A stretch of 5,281 nucleotides of DNA. It comes from Actinomycetota bacterium. Lineage in GTDB: Bacteria; Actinomycetota; Thermoleophilia; Gaiellales; Gaiellaceae. The DNA lies in the NCBI GenBank assembly GCA_013698195.1, contig JACCVK010000251.1:1-5281 (forward strand), in the 5' to 3' direction. The position numbers and the translations under genes were made by a program. Shown piece by piece: positions 1 through 5,281 of the stretch (position 1 is the stretch's first letter; each line of letters starts with the position of its first letter). The notes beneath the pieces are model-generated. The model was not told the origin of the DNA. It ran no database searches and saw only the letters and a program-made list of their open reading frames with translations.

Positions 1-1151
1 TCGACACGATGTCCTGCACCGAGTGCGGGCGCTGCCAGGACGTCTGCCCCGCCTACGCCACCGGCAAGAAGCTCTCGCCGAAGCTTCTCATCATGGACCT
101 GCGTGACCACGTCTTCGCCGAAGGGCCACGCGTGGTGCGCGAGGACGGCTTCGAGCCGACACCGCTCGTGCCGAACGCCGTCACGGACGAGGTCGTGTGG
201 GACTGCGTTACGTGCGGCGCGTGCGTGCAGGAGTGCCCCGTCGCGATCGAGCACGTCGACCACATCGTCGACCTCCGCCGGCACCTCGTCATGGTCGACG
301 CACGCTTCCCCGCGGAAGCCGAGCCGATGCTCCGAGACGTCGAGCGAAGCTCGAATCCGTGGGGGAAGCCGCAGGACGAGCGGGCCGCGTGGGCCGAGGG
401 CCTCGGAGTCCGTGTTCTGAAGGAGGGAAGCAAGCCGCCGGAGATCCTCTACTGGGTCGGCTGCGCAGCTTCGTTCGACGAGCGCGCCCGCCTCGCGGCC
501 GAGTCGACGGTGAAGCTCCTCCTCGCCGCCCGCCTCGACGTCGCCATCCTCGGTCCACGCGAGTCGTGCACCGGAGACCCGGCGAGGCGAATGGGCAACG
601 AGTACGTGTTCCAGTCCTTCGCGGAGCAGAACGTCGCGACGCTAGACGCGGCCGGCGTGACGAAGATCGTCGCGAGCTGCCCGCATTGCTTCAACACGCT
701 CGCGAACGAATATCCCGACTTCGGCGGTCGCTACGAGGTCGTCCATCACACGGAGCTGCTCGCCGATCTCGTGCGCCGCGGCCGGCTCAAGCCCGCGCCC
801 TCGGGGGACACGATCACCTATCACGACTCCTGCTACCTCGCGCGGCACAACGACGTTCTCGAATCGCCCCGCGAGCTGGTCGCAGCGGTCGGCGAGCCCA
901 TCGAGATGGAGCGAAGCGGAAAACGCACCTTCTGTTGCGGGGCCGGAGGCGCCCACATGTGGATGGAGGAGCGCGGCAAGGCGATCAACGAGGAACGCGT
1001 GCGTGAGGCGGCCGAGACCGGAGCCGAGACCCTCGCGGTCGCGTGTCCGTTCTGCACGATCATGCTCGACGACGGCGTCCGTCAGACGGGCCGCGACCTT
1101 CGCGTCGCCGATGTCTCGACGCTGCTCGTCGAGGCGCTCGAGCGCTCTTGA
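1..1151 (+). CDS. Fe-S binding protein with two CCG domains (HdrD/GlcF/FadF/DgcB-like), 5' end missing
   Basis: This is the C-terminal part of an electron-transfer protein. Counting from the ATG at 9, two ferredoxin-type motifs are visible: Cys3/6/9/13 (CTECGRCQDVCP) and Cys66/69/72/76 (CVTCGACVQECP), each able to bind a [4Fe-4S] cluster. Two CCG (heterodisulfide-reductase type) domains follow. The first has Cys152, then SCTG at 186-189, and CPHC at 224-227. The second has Cys275, CCG at 309-311 and CPFC at 346-349. The reading frame is open to the window edge and a Cys motif begins at residue 3, so the ATG at 9 is probably internal. Larger relatives such as FadF and DgcB carry an N-terminal membrane region and pass electrons from ETF or a flavoprotein to the quinone pool; that region would lie upstream. 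Its stop overlaps the TTG start of the choline dehydrogenase-like gene, which suggests one operon. The family is clear, but the electron donor is not. A DgcB-like role in methylated-amine oxidation is inference from the neighbours. Confidence 0.88.
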   Translation, partial: DTMSCTECGRCQDVCPAYATGKKLSPKLLIMDLRDHVFAEGPRVVREDGFEPTPLVPNAVTDEVVWDCVTCGACVQECPVAIEHVDHIVDLRRHLVMVDARFPAEAEPMLRDVERSSNPWGKPQDERAAWAEGLGVRVLKEGSKPPEILYWVGCAASFDERARLAAESTVKLLLAARLDVAILGPRESCTGDPARRMGNEYVFQSFAEQNVATLDAAGVTKIVASCPHCFNTLANEYPDFGGRYEVVHHTELLADLVRRGRLKPAPSGDTITYHDSCYLARHNDVLESPRELVAAVGEPIEMERSGKRTFCCGAGGAHMWMEERGKAINEERVREAAETGAETLAVACPFCTIMLDDGVRQTGRDLRVADVSTLLVEALERS

Positions 1152-2815
1152 CCCGAGACGAATACGACTTCGTGATCGTCGGCGGCGGGTCGGCGGGCTG
1201 CGTTCTCGCGAATCGGTTGAGCGCCGATCCTTCCGCGAGCGTGCTCGTGCTCGAGGCCGGACGCCCGGATTCCTGGTGGGACGTGTACATCCACATGCCG
1301 GCCGCGTTCTCGTTCCCGATCGGGTCGAAGCGCTACGACTGGCGCTACGCGTCCGAGCCTGAGCCGTATATGCAGGGCCGTCGCGTCACGCACGCCCGCG
1401 GCAAGGTGCTAGGCGGCTCGAGCTCGATCAACGGGATGATCTTTCAGCGCGGAAACGCGCTCGACTTCGAGAAGTGGGCCGCCGATCCCGGCCTCGAGCA
1501 CTGGGACTACGCGCACTGCCTTCCCTACTTCAAGCGCATGGAGACATGCGTCGAAGGCGCGGACGAGTACCGAGGAGGCGAGGGGCCGCTCGTCGTGGAG
1601 CGTGGGTCGGCGAGCAATCCGTTGTTCGCCGCGTTCCTGGAGGCCGTGCAGCAGGCGGGCTACGCGCTGACGGAGGACGTGAACGGACAGCGTCAGGAAG
1701 GCTTCGCTCGCTTCGACCGCAACGTCCATCGAGCCCGCCGGCTGAGCGCGGCTCGCGCGTACCTCCATCCGGTGAGGAAACGACCCAACCTCGAGGTCAC
1801 GTGCCGGGCTCTCGTCACCCGCGTGCTCTTCGAGGGCACGCGAGCGGTGGGTATCGAGTTCGCGAAGGCGGGAGGTTTCGAGCGCGTGCGTGCACGCGAG
1901 GTGATCCTCTGCGGCGGCGCGATCAACTCGCCCCAGCTCCTCCAGCTCTCGGGCGTCGGGAGCCGTGAGCAGCTCGAGTCCGTCGGCGTCGGCGTCGTCC
2001 ACGAGCTTCCGGGCGTGGGCGAGAACCTCCAGGACCATCTCGAGGTCTATGTCCAGCACGAGTGCACGAAGGCGATCTCGGTCGCGCCCGCCCTGAAGTG
2101 GCGCAATCGTCCGTGGGTCGGCTTCCGCTGGCTCTTCTTCCGCGACGGGCCCGGGGCGACGAACCACTTCGAGGCCGGTGGCTTCGTGCGCTCGAATGAG
2201 GAGGTGCCGTATCCGAACCTCATGTTCCACTTCCTGCCGCTCGCGATCCGCTACGACGGAACGCAACCGGCGGGCGACCACGGCTACCAGGTGCACGTCG
2301 GGCCGATGAACTCGGACGTGCGCGGCTCGGTGAAAATCACCTCGGCGAACGCACACGTCCCCCCCGCGCTCCAGTTCAACTACCTCTCGACCGAACAGGA
2401 TCGCCGCGAGTGGCTCGAGGCGATTGCGTGCGCGCGCGACATCCTCGCCCAGGCGGCGTTCGCGGAGTACGACGCGGGCGAGATCTCACCTGGCCCGGAC
2501 GTACAGACCGACGAGGAGATCCTGGACTGGGTCGGCCGCGATGCCGAGACCGCGCTCCACCCTTCGTGCTCGTGCCGCATGGGGGTGGACGAGCTCGCAG
2601 TCGTCGACCCTGGGACACTCCGCGTGCACGGGCTCGAAGGCCTTCGCATCGTCGACGCCTCGGTGATGCCCTACGTGACGAATGCGAACATCTACGCGCC
2701 GGTGATGATGATCGCCGAGAAGGCCGCGGATCTCATCCTCGGCGCGACGCCACTTGCTCCGGAGCGCGTCGACTTCTACCGTCACACGCTCACGGAAACG
2801 AACGTCGTCGCCTAA
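1148..2815 (+). CDS. betA: GMC-family FAD oxidoreductase, probable choline dehydrogenase
   Basis: This gene encodes 555 residues, close to the usual BetA length of about 556. It probably oxidises choline to betaine aldehyde, and possibly on to glycine betaine, passing electrons to the respiratory chain. The FAD-binding Rossmann motif is at 10-17 (IVGGGSAG) with the ribose-binding Glu at 36. The first GMC signature is near 85-102 (GKVLGGSSSINGM...) and the second near 256-269 (GGAINSPQLLQLSG). The predicted catalytic pair is His471 (HPSCSCRMG) and Asn514 (TNANIYAP). Long stretches resemble E. coli BetA as I remember it, including HELPGVGENLQDHLE (285-299), NHFEAGGF (339-346) and EISPG (445-449). 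I chose the TTG at 1148 because the FAD fold starts about seven residues later. The frame is open back to an ATG at 1043, but the extra 35 residues are Arg-rich and overlap the preceding gene. The TTG overlaps the previous TGA by two bases, and a GAGG at 1131-1134 is a distant possible ribosome binding site. Another GMC alcohol dehydrogenase specificity cannot be excluded. Confidence 0.9.
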   Translation: MTRDEYDFVIVGGGSAGCVLANRLSADPSASVLVLEAGRPDSWWDVYIHMPAAFSFPIGSKRYDWRYASEPEPYMQGRRVTHARGKVLGGSSSINGMIFQRGNALDFEKWAADPGLEHWDYAHCLPYFKRMETCVEGADEYRGGEGPLVVERGSASNPLFAAFLEAVQQAGYALTEDVNGQRQEGFARFDRNVHRARRLSAARAYLHPVRKRPNLEVTCRALVTRVLFEGTRAVGIEFAKAGGFERVRAREVILCGGAINSPQLLQLSGVGSREQLESVGVGVVHELPGVGENLQDHLEVYVQHECTKAISVAPALKWRNRPWVGFRWLFFRDGPGATNHFEAGGFVRSNEEVPYPNLMFHFLPLAIRYDGTQPAGDHGYQVHVGPMNSDVRGSVKITSANAHVPPALQFNYLSTEQDRREWLEAIACARDILAQAAFAEYDAGEISPGPDVQTDEEILDWVGRDAETALHPSCSCRMGVDELAVVDPGTLRVHGLEGLRIVDASVMPYVTNANIYAPVMMIAEKAADLILGATPLAPERVDFYRHTLTETNVVA

Positions 2816-2961
2816 TCGAAGGACGAAAGGGGCTTACAGCCGCTCCGCCACTTTGCGTATTGCGGTTGGGGCACCGGGCAGGCCGCCACGCGCCGGCGTG
2901 TATTCCGTCTCCACGGCTCGACTCTCGCGCGCCGCCGGCTGAGCGTCAACGAAGACGGCGG
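2816..2961. other. Convergent intergenic gap, no gene seen
   Basis: This gap separates the 3' ends of the choline dehydrogenase-like gene (+) and the IclR-type regulator (-), where transcription from both sides meets. I see no convincing small gene in it and no classical hairpin followed by a T-run on either strand. It holds only short GC-rich inverted repeats, at 2887-2900 and 2931-2962. Confidence 0.6.
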
Positions 2962-2962
2962 C
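2931..2962. terminator. Weak inverted repeat, possible bidirectional terminator element
   Basis: The arms GCCGCCG (2931-2937) and CGGCGGC (2956-2962) are perfectly complementary over 7 bp with an 18-base loop. A second hairpin, CACGC-GCCG-GCGTG, lies at 2887-2900. The right arm ends on the last base of the IclR stop codon region. Neither hairpin is followed by a T-run, so this could be a factor-dependent or inefficient terminator, or simply chance in GC-rich DNA. Confidence 0.2.
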
Positions 2963-3696
2963 TACAGGAGGAGTCGATCGACTGCGAGCGCTGCGGCCAC
3001 AACAGCCTCAGTAACGCGGCTCTCGCTGCCACGCGACGGAAATCGGTACGCCGGCCCGTGGACGTGGATCGCCGCGATCGCGTTCCCGCTCGCGTCGTGT
3101 ATCGGCGCCGCCACCGAGTTGATCCCCTCGGCGTACTCCTCGAGACCCCACGCGTAGCCGCTTCGCCGCACGTCCTCGAGTCGGGCGCGAAGCTGCTCGG
3201 CGTCGATCACCGTCTGCGGCGTCAGCGCGGCGAGATCGTGCGCGAGGTATCCGGCGATCGCCTCTGCAGGCCAGTCGGCGAGTAGAACGAGCCCCGACGG
3301 AACCGTGTGCAGCGGCGCGCGCGTCCCAGTCCAGTCCCGCACCTGCACCGGGTGGTCGCACTCGACCTGCTCGACGTAGAGAACGTCGTAGCCGTCCGGC
3401 AGCCCCAGGCCGGCGTCCTCGCCGAGCGCCGCAACGAGATCGACGAGCTCGGGGCGCGCGAGCGCTGCCAGGCTTCGCTCTTGCGGGACTGAACGCGCGA
3501 ACGCCTCAACCGAGGGACCGACGCGCCAGCGCCGGCCGTCGGCACGCTCGACCGCACCGAGGTCCTCGAGCGAAGACAGCAGCCGGGCAACGGTGCTCTT
3601 CGGCAGGTCGAGGCGATCGGCGAGCGCGGTGACTCCCGCCGGTCGCGTGGCCACGGCGTCGAGGATCGCGAATGCACGCTCGACCGACTGCACCAT
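2962..3696 (-). CDS. IclR-family transcriptional regulator
   Basis: This is a 244-residue DNA-binding regulator of the usual IclR length. The N-terminal winged helix-turn-helix covers about residues 1-65, with the HTH at about 21-43 (GVTALADRL, then LPKSTVARLLSSL). The IclR effector-binding domain covers about 75-244 and includes DVLYVEQVE (104-112), the segment around LHTVPSGLVLLA (129-140) and the conserved run GLEEYAEGINSVAAPIHD (184-201). I chose the ATG at 3694-3696 because the frame's upstream extension to 3762 is not IclR-like, and AAAGGGG lies about 10 bases upstream as a ribosome binding site. It is transcribed divergently from the corrinoid-protein gene across a 75-bp gap, so it most likely controls that operon and perhaps itself. 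IclR proteins usually sense small carbon-source metabolites; a choline or betaine derivative is inferred from the neighbours only. It could act as repressor or activator. Confidence 0.93.
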   Translation of the reverse strand: MVQSVERAFAILDAVATRPAGVTALADRLDLPKSTVARLLSSLEDLGAVERADGRRWRVGPSVEAFARSVPQERSLAALARPELVDLVAALGEDAGLGLPDGYDVLYVEQVECDHPVQVRDWTGTRAPLHTVPSGLVLLADWPAEAIAGYLAHDLAALTPQTVIDAEQLRARLEDVRRSGYAWGLEEYAEGINSVAAPIHDASGNAIAAIHVHGPAYRFPSRGSESRVTEAVVAAALAVDRLLL

Positions 3697-3725
3697 TGCG
3701 CTACCACCCCTTTCGGGCCTAGAAT
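3696..3725 (+). promoter_or_regulatory. Predicted sigma70-type promoter of the corrinoid operon
   Basis: A -35-like TTGCGC (3696-3701) is separated by 18 bases from a -10-like TAGAAT (3720-3725), which differs from the TATAAT consensus at one position. Transcription would start near 3731-3733, leaving a leader of about 40 bases before the ATG at 3772. The -35 box touches the start codon of the divergent IclR gene. This is a motif match by eye and is not proof of activity. Confidence 0.45.
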
Positions 3726-3761
3726 GTCTCACGATACAGCACTGTTCCACGATGCGGGACA
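3725..3761. promoter_or_regulatory. Tandem 15-bp repeats, candidate IclR operator
   Basis: Two direct repeats, TGTCTCACGATACAG (3725-3739) and TGTTCCACGATGCGG (3743-3757), agree at 11 of 15 positions. All four differences are transitions, and the repeats sit 18 bp apart. The second lies within an imperfect palindrome with arms TGTTCC (3743-3748) and GGGACA (3756-3761). They lie in the divergent gap next to an IclR gene and overlap the predicted transcription start, as expected of a regulator-binding site that blocks transcription. Which protein binds is inference. Confidence 0.4.
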
Positions 3762-3771
3762 AACGGGGATC

Positions 3772-4485
3772 ATGAACGCGGACTCAGACGCGCAAGAAGT
3801 CGATCTCGGGTCACTGGTTGACGACGATCTCGTCGCCCAGATGCACGACGACCTCTACGACGGGCTCGCGGCCGAGATCCTCGAGGGCACGGAGATCCTG
3901 CTCGAGCGCGGTTGGGGCCCCGACAAGGTGCTGAACGACGCGCTCGTCGAGGGTATGCGGATCGTCGGTATCGACTTCCGCGACGGAATCCTCTTCGTGC
4001 CGGAGGTGCTGCTCGCCGCCAACGCGATGAAGGGCGGCATGGGGATTCTCCGTCCCCTGCTTGCCGAGACGGGTGCCGAGCGCATGGGAACGGTCGTGAT
4101 CGGCACCGTCAAGGGCGACATCCACGACATCGGCAAGAACCTCGTCGGGATGATGCTCGAGGGCGCCGGCTTCGAGGTGATCGACCTCGGCATCAACAAC
4201 CCCGTCGAGGCGTACCTCGAGGCGCTCGAGGAGCACAAGCCGGACATCCTCGGCATGTCGGCGCTCCTGACAACCACCATGCCCTACATGAAGGTCGTCA
4301 TTGGCGCGCTCGAGGAGAAAGGTCTGCGCAACGACCAGATCGTCCTCGTCGGGGGAGCGCCGCTCAACGAGGAGTTCGGGAAGGCCGTCGGTGCCGACGC
4401 GTACTGTCGCGACGCGGCCGTCGCCGCCGAGACCGCACAAGCCCTGGTGCTCGCACGCCGTGCAGCCGCTGCCACAGCTTCTTGA
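3772..4485 (+). CDS. Corrinoid protein of methyltransferase system (MtbC/MttC-like)
   Basis: This 237-residue protein carries the cobalamin that shuttles a methyl group between a substrate methyltransferase and a second methyltransferase. The N-terminal helical cap domain (B12-binding 2, methionine-synthase-like) covers about residues 18-100. The Rossmann-like B12 domain follows at about 105-230. It has the lower-ligand motif DxHxxG at 116-121 (DIHDIG, cobalt-ligating His118), the Ser of the SxL motif at 163 (GMSALLTTT) and the GG motif at 194-195 (LVGGAP). The frame opens at an ATG at 3724. I prefer the ATG at 3772 because the cap-domain homology begins later, a predicted -10 box covers 3720-3725, and the predicted transcript starts after 3724. 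A GGGGA at 3765-3769 is close to the start as a ribosome binding site. The methylated substrate cannot be read from this protein. Methylated amines are likely given the choline dehydrogenase-like neighbour, but methanol or methoxylated aromatics use similar proteins. Confidence 0.95.
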   Translation: MNADSDAQEVDLGSLVDDDLVAQMHDDLYDGLAAEILEGTEILLERGWGPDKVLNDALVEGMRIVGIDFRDGILFVPEVLLAANAMKGGMGILRPLLAETGAERMGTVVIGTVKGDIHDIGKNLVGMMLEGAGFEVIDLGINNPVEAYLEALEEHKPDILGMSALLTTTMPYMKVVIGALEEKGLRNDQIVLVGGAPLNEEFGKAVGADAYCRDAAVAAETAQALVLARRAAAATAS

Positions 4486-5101
4486 CGAAGAGCACGTCTT
4501 CGAGGCCGAGCGGCCCGAAGTGCTCATTCTCGCGTGCGGCGCCATTGCCCGTGAGGTGCTCGCGGTCATCGAGCTGAACGGCTGGACGCACGTGACCGTC
4601 CGCTGCCTCCCGGGGAAGCTCCATTCGACTCCGGCGAAGATCGCGCCAGCCGTTGACGCGAAGCTGCGGGAGCTCAAAGGCGACTACGAGCGCATCTTTG
4701 TCGCGTACGCAGACTGTGGCACGGCAGGCGAGCTCGACAAGGTTCTCGATGTCCACGGTGTGGAGCGGCTTCCGGGAGCGCACTGCTACGGCTTCTTCGC
4801 CGGAAACGACGCCTGGCAGATCATGCACGACGCCGAGCCGGCGACCTTCTATCTCACCGACTTCCTCGCGCGGCACTTCGACTCGCTCGTCGTGAAGAGC
4901 CTGAAGCTCGACCGCCATCCGGAGCTCAAGCCCCTGATCTTCGGGAACTACAAGCGGCTCGTATACCTCGCGCAGACCGACAACCCCGATCTCGTCGAGC
5001 GCGCACGGAAGGCCGCCGACTACCTCGGCGTCACCTTCGAGCAGCGCCGCACGGGCTACGGCGAGCTCCTTCCTTCGCTTGAGCGGTTCGCGAATGCCTG
5101 A
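4460..5101 (+). CDS. DUF1638 domain-containing protein
   Basis: This 213-residue soluble protein of unknown function belongs, from memory of the family, to DUF1638, whose members often sit beside corrinoid proteins and MttB-type methyltransferases. Recognisable segments are ILACGAIAREVLA (23-35), a Leu-Pro segment with Cys49 and His55, VAYADCGTAG (81-90), the segment around AHCYGFFAGND (107-117), FYLTDFLARHFD (130-141) and the C-terminal GNYKRLVYLAQTD (162-174). Cys26, Cys49, Cys86 and Cys109, with His55 and His108, could form a metal or cofactor site; that is inference. The only good in-frame start before the domain is the GTG at 4460, which overlaps the corrinoid gene by 26 bp without a clear ribosome binding site. 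A GTG at 4520, with GAGG at 4502-4505, would give a 193-residue form starting just before the ACGA motif. The overlap suggests translational coupling with the corrinoid protein. No signal peptide or membrane segment is visible. Confidence 0.85.
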   Translation: MQPLPQLLDEEHVFEAERPEVLILACGAIAREVLAVIELNGWTHVTVRCLPGKLHSTPAKIAPAVDAKLRELKGDYERIFVAYADCGTAGELDKVLDVHGVERLPGAHCYGFFAGNDAWQIMHDAEPATFYLTDFLARHFDSLVVKSLKLDRHPELKPLIFGNYKRLVYLAQTDNPDLVERARKAADYLGVTFEQRRTGYGELLPSLERFANA

Positions 5102-5281
5102 GCAGCCGGCCAAACTCACCGTCATCTGGTGGCGCGACATCCCGGCCCAGGTGACGGCGAAGGCCGGTCGAGCGACCGCGCGCGCCCAGCTTGGCGACCG
5201 CTTCCAGGAGGCGATCGACGCTGCGGCGATGAGCGCCGGCCTCCTCGACTCCGACGACTACCTCGAGGAGTGGCGGCGAGT
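5094..5281 (+). CDS. 'Virulence factor' domain small protein, 3' end missing
   Basis: This reading frame starts at an ATG that overlaps the DUF1638 gene by 8 bp and runs off the window end. Its 62 visible residues contain VIWWRDIPAQV (10-20), a basic stretch KAGRATARAQLGDRF (23-37), the helix QEAIDAAAMSAGL (38-50) and DDYLEEWRR (54-62). This pattern matches the small domain annotated as 'virulence factor' (Pfam Virulence_fact, named after conserved virulence factor C of Staphylococcus aureus). In environmental bacteria it recurs beside DUF1638, corrinoid and C1-folate genes, so the name is probably misleading here. Function is unknown; a helper in corrinoid or folate methyl transfer is inferred from context only. 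A GAGCGG around 5080-5086 is a weak ribosome binding site. The full protein is probably near 90-110 residues. Confidence 0.75.
   Translation, partial: MPEQPAKLTVIWWRDIPAQVTAKAGRATARAQLGDRFQEAIDAAAMSAGLLDSDDYLEEWRR

Noticed and set aside
1409..2356. Long open frame of 315 codons on the - strand opposite the dehydrogenase gene
   Set aside because: It is a shadow frame of the strongly supported GMC gene in GC-rich DNA. Its composition is rich in Arg, Val and His with no recognisable motif.
2795..2865. A tRNA-like pattern on the - strand: a 7-base loop CTGTAAG with a Tyr-type GTA anticodon, and a TTCGATT T-loop-like sequence
   Set aside because: The anticodon and T stems each have a mismatch, the variable region is too short, no D arm or matching acceptor stem can be drawn, and the T-loop overlaps the stop codon of the dehydrogenase gene. 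Best explained as chance.
2887..2900. CACGC-GCCG-GCGTG hairpin as a stand-alone rho-independent terminator
   Set aside because: The stem is only 5 bp and is not followed by a T-run on either strand.
2410..3285. Open frame of 291 codons on the + strand crossing from the dehydrogenase gene through the gap into the IclR gene
   Set aside because: It spans parts of two real genes in other frames, is Arg-rich, and has no domain signature.
3811..4677. Open frame of 288 codons on the - strand opposite the corrinoid and DUF1638 genes
   Set aside because: It mirrors two genes with clear family motifs on the + strand and has low-complexity Val/Asp/His/Leu composition.

Overview
The window is a gene-dense, high-GC stretch of bacterial DNA. 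GTG and TTG starts, mostly TGA stops, short overlaps between genes and GC-rich third codon positions point to a high-GC lineage. Actinomycetota, perhaps a Thermoleophilia-like soil organism, is my best guess, but no taxonomic marker is present and this is inference only. Five of the six genes read on the + strand and one on the - strand. There is no RNA gene, CRISPR array, insertion sequence or phage gene that I can support.

Left block (1-2815, + strand): the 3' part of a two-[4Fe-4S], two-CCG-domain iron-sulfur protein of the HdrD/GlcF/FadF/DgcB type, overlapping a complete GMC flavoprotein that closely resembles choline dehydrogenase (BetA). The pair looks like an electron-transfer protein plus an alcohol dehydrogenase acting on choline or a similar amino-alcohol. 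A convergent gap of about 146 bp (2816-2961) follows, with only weak inverted repeats.

Right block (2962-5281): an IclR-family regulator on the - strand is transcribed away from a + strand run of three tightly packed, overlapping genes. These are a MtbC/MttC-type corrinoid (B12-binding) protein, a DUF1638 protein, and the start of a small 'virulence factor' domain protein cut by the window end. The 75-bp divergent gap between the regulator and the corrinoid gene holds a good sigma70-like promoter. A pair of tandem 15-bp repeats 18 bp apart overlaps its predicted transcription start, which makes them candidate operators.

Taken together, the window looks like part of a methylated-amine (choline / glycine betaine type) catabolic locus. 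BetA would start choline oxidation toward glycine betaine, the Fe-S protein would pass electrons toward the quinone pool, and the corrinoid protein would accept a methyl group from a substrate-specific methyltransferase encoded outside the window. DUF1638 and the 'virulence factor' protein appear to be uncharacterised accessory parts of this corrinoid methyl-transfer module. The substrate-specific methyltransferase (MttB/MtgB-like), the methyl-corrinoid:tetrahydrofolate methyltransferase and the reductive activator are not in the window and would be expected downstream.
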